Assembly: GCA_035369845.1 (NCBI GenBank)
Contig: DAOOVD010000080.1
Span: 1-7,553, forward strand
DNA from: DAOOVD01 sp035369845
Lineage (GTDB): Bacteria; Bacillota; Desulfotomaculia; Desulfotomaculales; Pelotomaculaceae
Reading direction: 5' to 3'
DNA length: 7,553 bases
Positions within the stretch are counted from its first letter, which is position 1, and each line of letters begins with the position of its first letter. A program made the translations under genes and the position numbers. The notes below the pieces were generated by a model. It saw only the letters and a list, made by a program, of their open reading frames with translations. It made no database searches and was not told where the DNA came from. Shown one piece after another: positions 7,501 through 7,553 of the stretch.

Positions 7501-7517
7501 AGATACACTCTCCTTGA
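1422..7517 (+). CDS. Giant secreted SLH-domain surface protein with Listeria/Bacteroides-type repeats
   Basis: A 2031-residue, uninterrupted protein. Order of parts: signal peptide (1-28); three S-layer homology domains (about 69-250) that in this family bind pyruvylated secondary cell-wall polymer; a Gly/Ser linker (269-283); one Listeria/Bacteroides-type repeat (about 284-350, with TFTGWYTD); an unassigned region (351-1380) including a helical stretch near 555-615, a glycine-rich alternating-strand region (807-970) and a second large beta-rich part; a degenerate repeat (1384-1465); three tandem repeats (1468-1703, each with a GW and a final TY/TI..A.Y strand); and a beta-helix-like C-terminal region (1704-2031). 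There is no LPXTG motif or C-terminal hydrophobic anchor, so SLH attachment is the only anchor seen. No catalytic motif is recognised, so adhesion or envelope scaffolding is inferred. No clear promoter was found upstream; it may be read together with the small gene at 1027. The surface-protein class is firm, the biological role is not. Confidence 0.9.
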   Translation: MKAAQKRVFSLLLCVMLAITMLPLDVLAGSGPAAPAQLSAATAGDTAGSPAGQSSTNANGGTIKFDNPFGDVKPGDWFFDDVGFVYASGLMTGTGTESPLFSPDMPMSRAMLVTVLYRLAGSPDASGLPNAFTDVPEGSWYGSAVAWAAANGITGGVGGNRFAPDDNVTREQAAAILLRYARLIGKGPAGAATGGSDFADKDKISDWALEGAMWCGMTGVITGKPVDNGMLFDPQGNATRAELAAMLHRFSDNVVNSPADKQPAMPAAGSSSGSGSSSGSGDSLTVSFETNGGTAIAPVSVPRGGKLPDVSIPLKDDCTFTGWYTDSGLTQPFYSDAPVTESMTLYASYADRDYNYKEYVDSVKFLPDCEDDITFEILSPEPIDDGNLDKYITIKNKVYGDEIPDVTVTSRGGNVYAVSPRAPYTYTPGDTYELSLKDESLSFNNEKQEVRTMAFSIKKPETYDVQFKDGIVYLFWSQVNVIDSGVYSLPKVLADDKGIAVGTTICLTDELDSNGQGILNENSKIRNVLSIVNTDSTDPRRVMLFTEASSVDDVYKQLDIYLKQSVDPEKIASSIDLKKLERDVKNSEGTLKFTRLLALALNDSRTLADMLSSADVTSSAATLMSGSSSPFAEPAENNDKLSITANALVSGLTVTASIGTARNTNFPGAAGNNWVVLTIKFNYNATIKKVDVQADFTFKEFITLSTGAKTGLNLTQGIYFNAWIDAYSQTDVEFNVLVKTVDVDEYLDITAEIQNLIDGFTKDNSDVPEIIREVLGSKGDYINLVEVNLFEQSQDVKMPIPVLQIKEKGDFVVRLNLAVGLSAQSTIMSASRIGIRGGTSQDLETYRYGLEGDGRQILDLYCAGYLGVKAGVRLTVSVNFYGLESLGRVGFTGEAGAYMDLYGFLQLHLLKAGAAPDINMNGGVYMEVGIYLELKIFAESESLKAKAELSVLDKKFPFYTLGNRYVLYRFKNAGKSVIINQNDYYISNSGLLDCEMLDLTTGQLVDGDYSKLSKFYFKISNPWMIDWLDENHIQVQPQYFGITYYGVRVPKGTKRLDATAQVYYGGDNLCFSSREKGYTYNEIKLIWIDPGIDPKTVNLDTVTATYVVNMNGKKVGETEKLVLAGTVPGAIDLSAWSNPIEGLLGYQEAEVTGYVGDWNEAIWKDAAYVVNMAKKQVLISYIYLHDGQWHYEVYAAENGDTPPVPLNYQSPGPGRTFKDWMRTNYNHINDSYPATSNKPLTNLDIYSAWACGLTFTGYDKTQPVYTFTGTLDECNEKFNENQKTRPVMFHNVAEYDTLQIPIHFRYPVMHYSAYGQNFDIVHQEDIFYFTYGQTPLPPRQKSYPGCTVLGWSNKYTDLAEYDYDKLPPATAEKIYNLVVEFKQRRIIFKTDMGTFADGSTTADSGMIPYPDYLKFAEDFQNTNNALTILPVQKDGALYKFHHWNVDYSQDKQGIQTWNAVWAAASGQEFTAAFNAGEGAAFSDGSTSFSLRLTYGSTVNLASLDPVKAADNQYTYTLTGWKDQDGNTYGLTDTVTVQKDMTYTAVYTPAERMYTVTVSAGSGEFPDGEKTKTFTGKYGENTNISGSISDPAPPRGNSEYHYEFDGWSEALPETFTQDMTITAKYRQVENEYTITFDAGSGSFEGGSATITQTYHYGDVIVPPDDPTKAENEYFRYEFTGWSPTLNTGDTVTGNRTYTANYRSVPKGATLPESGITVTNGEVTEDISVGSISGYTYEMVETFDGATVPVLTITGDGLTFSGTGSDVYVNIDGATNSVTFDNLNISVSKNYFDSINVGESGSPLTVNIEGNCAFEITLSSDEAQNVMRIERPTRFAGTDKTEDSLRIVTSGGKAIYASNSLTFDTLDLAIDAAGGEGIDMGSIYALSADVGEGEQSVCRFVYSDVAIASDGGGFMLGSIGIEIQNSVLGMNCDGPAGILGGFAVDASNVTIAAGQGLWIDGDAAFSGASQIKLTAEDGAAISAASGITVPDDYDLGGASIRLLTDSSTGDYYTFAIETEGVWIPAANVEIHSP
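1626..2171 (+). other. Three S-layer homology (SLH) domains
   Basis: SLH1 (residues 69-121) opens FGDVKPGDWFFDDV and has SRAM at the binding motif. SLH2 (132-185) opens FTDVPEGSWYGSAV and has TREQ. SLH3 (197-250) opens DFADKDKISDWAL and has the canonical TRAE (239-242). In this family the TRAE-type motif lines the groove that binds cell-wall polymer, so SLH3 is closest to consensus and SLH1 furthest. Three domains is the usual number for one functional anchor. Confidence 0.92.
2226..2270 (+). repeat. Gly/Ser-rich linker
   Basis: Residues 269-283 contain only G and S apart from one D near the end, arranged as short SSSGSG units. This looks like a flexible hinge between the wall-binding SLH anchor and the projecting part of the protein. 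The coding DNA is a run of imperfect TCC/GGC/TCG units and could vary in length between strains. Confidence 0.75.
2271..2471 (+). other. First Listeria/Bacteroides-type (InlB B-like) repeat
   Basis: Residues 284-350 follow the pattern of this small beta-grasp-like repeat: a VSFETNGGT opening strand, a VPRGGKLPD turn, TFTGWYTDSGLTQPF in the middle, and SMTLYASY at the end. These repeats usually act as spacers or protein-interaction units in surface proteins. This copy stands alone, far from the C-terminal cluster. Confidence 0.8.
2472..3839 (+). other. Unassigned region A of the surface protein
   Basis: Residues 351-806 match no family that I recognise. The first part is beta-rich (for example VKFLPDCEDDITFEILSPEP, then YTPGDTYELSLKD, which resembles an Ig-like edge). 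Residues about 555-615 are predicted to be helical and charged (SVDPEKIASSIDLKKLERDV). Strands return from 640, and the segment about 740-780 is again helical. The mixture suggests two or three separate domains. Confidence 0.5.
3840..4331 (+). other. Glycine-rich alternating-strand region of the surface protein
   Basis: Residues 807-970 show successive strands in which hydrophobic and polar residues alternate, separated by G-rich turns: FVVRLNLAVGLSA, GVRLTVSVNFYG, AGAYMDLYGFLQLHLL, GGVYMEVGIYLELKIF, followed by FPFYTLGNRYVLY. This fits an extended beta-sheet or solenoid. From memory, similar GAY.{2}.YG.{2}.{2}.L and FP.{2}.LG segments occur in other large clostridial surface proteins, but I cannot name a family. 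It is the most regular part of the unassigned middle. Confidence 0.45.
4332..5570 (+). other. Unassigned region B of the surface protein
   Basis: Residues 971-1383 are beta-rich and aromatic-rich. Parts look like distant versions of Listeria/Bacteroides-type repeats: VLISYIYLHDGQWHYEVYA through TFKDWMRTNYNHIND to NLDIYSAWA (about 1177-1250), and a second around YPGCTVLGWSNKY (about 1343-1355) ending NLVVEF. Between them, residues 1251-1330 have no recognised pattern. Two segments share the phrase YVVNM (near 1106 and 1168), which may mark an internal duplication. Confidence 0.45.
5571..5816 (+). repeat. Degenerate repeat preceding the tandem cluster
   Basis: Residues 1384-1465 start RRIIFKTDMGTFADGS, have FHHWNVDYSQ where the repeats have F.GW, and end WNAVWAA where they end TA.Y. 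This fits a diverged copy of the repeats that follow, giving four copies in a row in this part of the protein. Confidence 0.6.
5823..6530 (+). repeat. Three tandem Listeria/Bacteroides-type repeats
   Basis: Copies at residues 1468-1550, 1551-1628 and 1629-1703 (75-83 residues each). Each opens with FNAGEGAAF, VSAGSGEF or FDAGSGSF, continues through a YG turn, then TLTGWKD, EFDGWSE or EFTGWSP, and closes TYTAVY, TITAKY or TYTANY. They are alike in protein but clearly diverged in DNA, so they are old duplications rather than a recent expansion. They probably form a stalk or interaction surface outside the wall. Confidence 0.85.
6531..7514 (+). other. C-terminal beta-helix-like region
   Basis: Residues 1704-2031 consist of short strands with turns rich in G, D and N, in a rung-like rhythm: VLTITGDGLTFSG, VYVNIDGATNSVTF, LTVNIEGNCAFEITL, LRIVTSGGKAIYASNSLTF, AIDAAGGEGIDMG, AGQGLWIDGDAAFSG. 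The phrase G.AI..S..LT....L.I.{3}.G.GI is close to what I recall for the Cthe_2159-type carbohydrate-binding beta-helix domain. A glycan-binding solenoid is therefore a reasonable guess, not a demonstrated assignment. The protein stops here with no sorting signal. Confidence 0.5.
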
Positions 7518-7553
7518 GGCGCCGCATAACCTGCTTGGGAAAACAGAGTTAAA
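7518..7553. other. Short right-edge segment, nothing recognised
   Basis: These 36 bases after the stop codon hold no terminator hairpin, ribosome binding site or start codon that I can support. The transcript end of the surface-protein gene must lie beyond the window, or the gene is followed by another in the same operon. Confidence 0.6.

Noticed and set aside
7300..7514. Variable region of a diversity-generating retroelement at the C-terminus
   Set aside because: The end does not resemble a C-type-lectin fold, no adjacent near-identical template is present, and no reverse transcriptase is visible in the window.
7400..7553. LPXTG or other sortase signal at the end of the surface protein
   Set aside because: No LPXTG-like motif, hydrophobic helix or basic tail is present in any frame to the window edge.

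Overview
The window looks like chromosomal or integrated accessory DNA of a Gram-positive gut-type Clostridia member (Oscillospiraceae/Lachnospiraceae-like). This is inferred from the AAAGGAGGT ribosome binding site, the SLH-domain surface protein with Listeria/Bacteroides-type repeats, the MalT/LuxR-like regulator and the rather GC-rich coding sequence. All genes that can be supported lie on the + strand.

Layout: positions 1-902 hold the 3' end of a LuxR-family regulator (TPR-like helical region plus C-terminal HTH). It enters from the left edge and lacks its N-terminal part. A 124-base intergenic stretch follows with two hairpins. One (904-936) has a T-tract only when read on the minus strand. 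The other (956-996) is a textbook Rho-independent terminator on the plus strand. Next is a 112-residue cysteine-containing small protein (1027-1365) of a kind I associate, from memory, with Firmicutes conjugative or integrative elements. Its stop overlaps the ATG of an 11-codon ORF (ATGA). After a strong Shine-Dalgarno comes a single 2031-residue secreted protein (1422-7517) that fills the rest of the window. The last 36 bases hold no recognisable feature.

The large protein has a signal peptide, three SLH domains for non-covalent attachment to secondary cell-wall polymer, a Gly/Ser linker, one Listeria/Bacteroides-type repeat, and a long unassigned middle. That middle includes a glycine-rich stretch of alternating amphipathic strands. 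After it come at least three tandem repeats of the same type and a C-terminal beta-helix-like region. No catalytic motif and no LPXTG sorting signal are visible, so an adhesive or scaffolding surface role is the best inference.

The regulator is separated from the other genes by the terminator, so co-transcription is unlikely. A regulatory link to the surface protein is possible but not shown. I see no CRISPR array, tRNA, rRNA, transposase or recombinase. The least explained content is the middle of the giant protein (about residues 351-1380) and the odd junction at 1362-1421.
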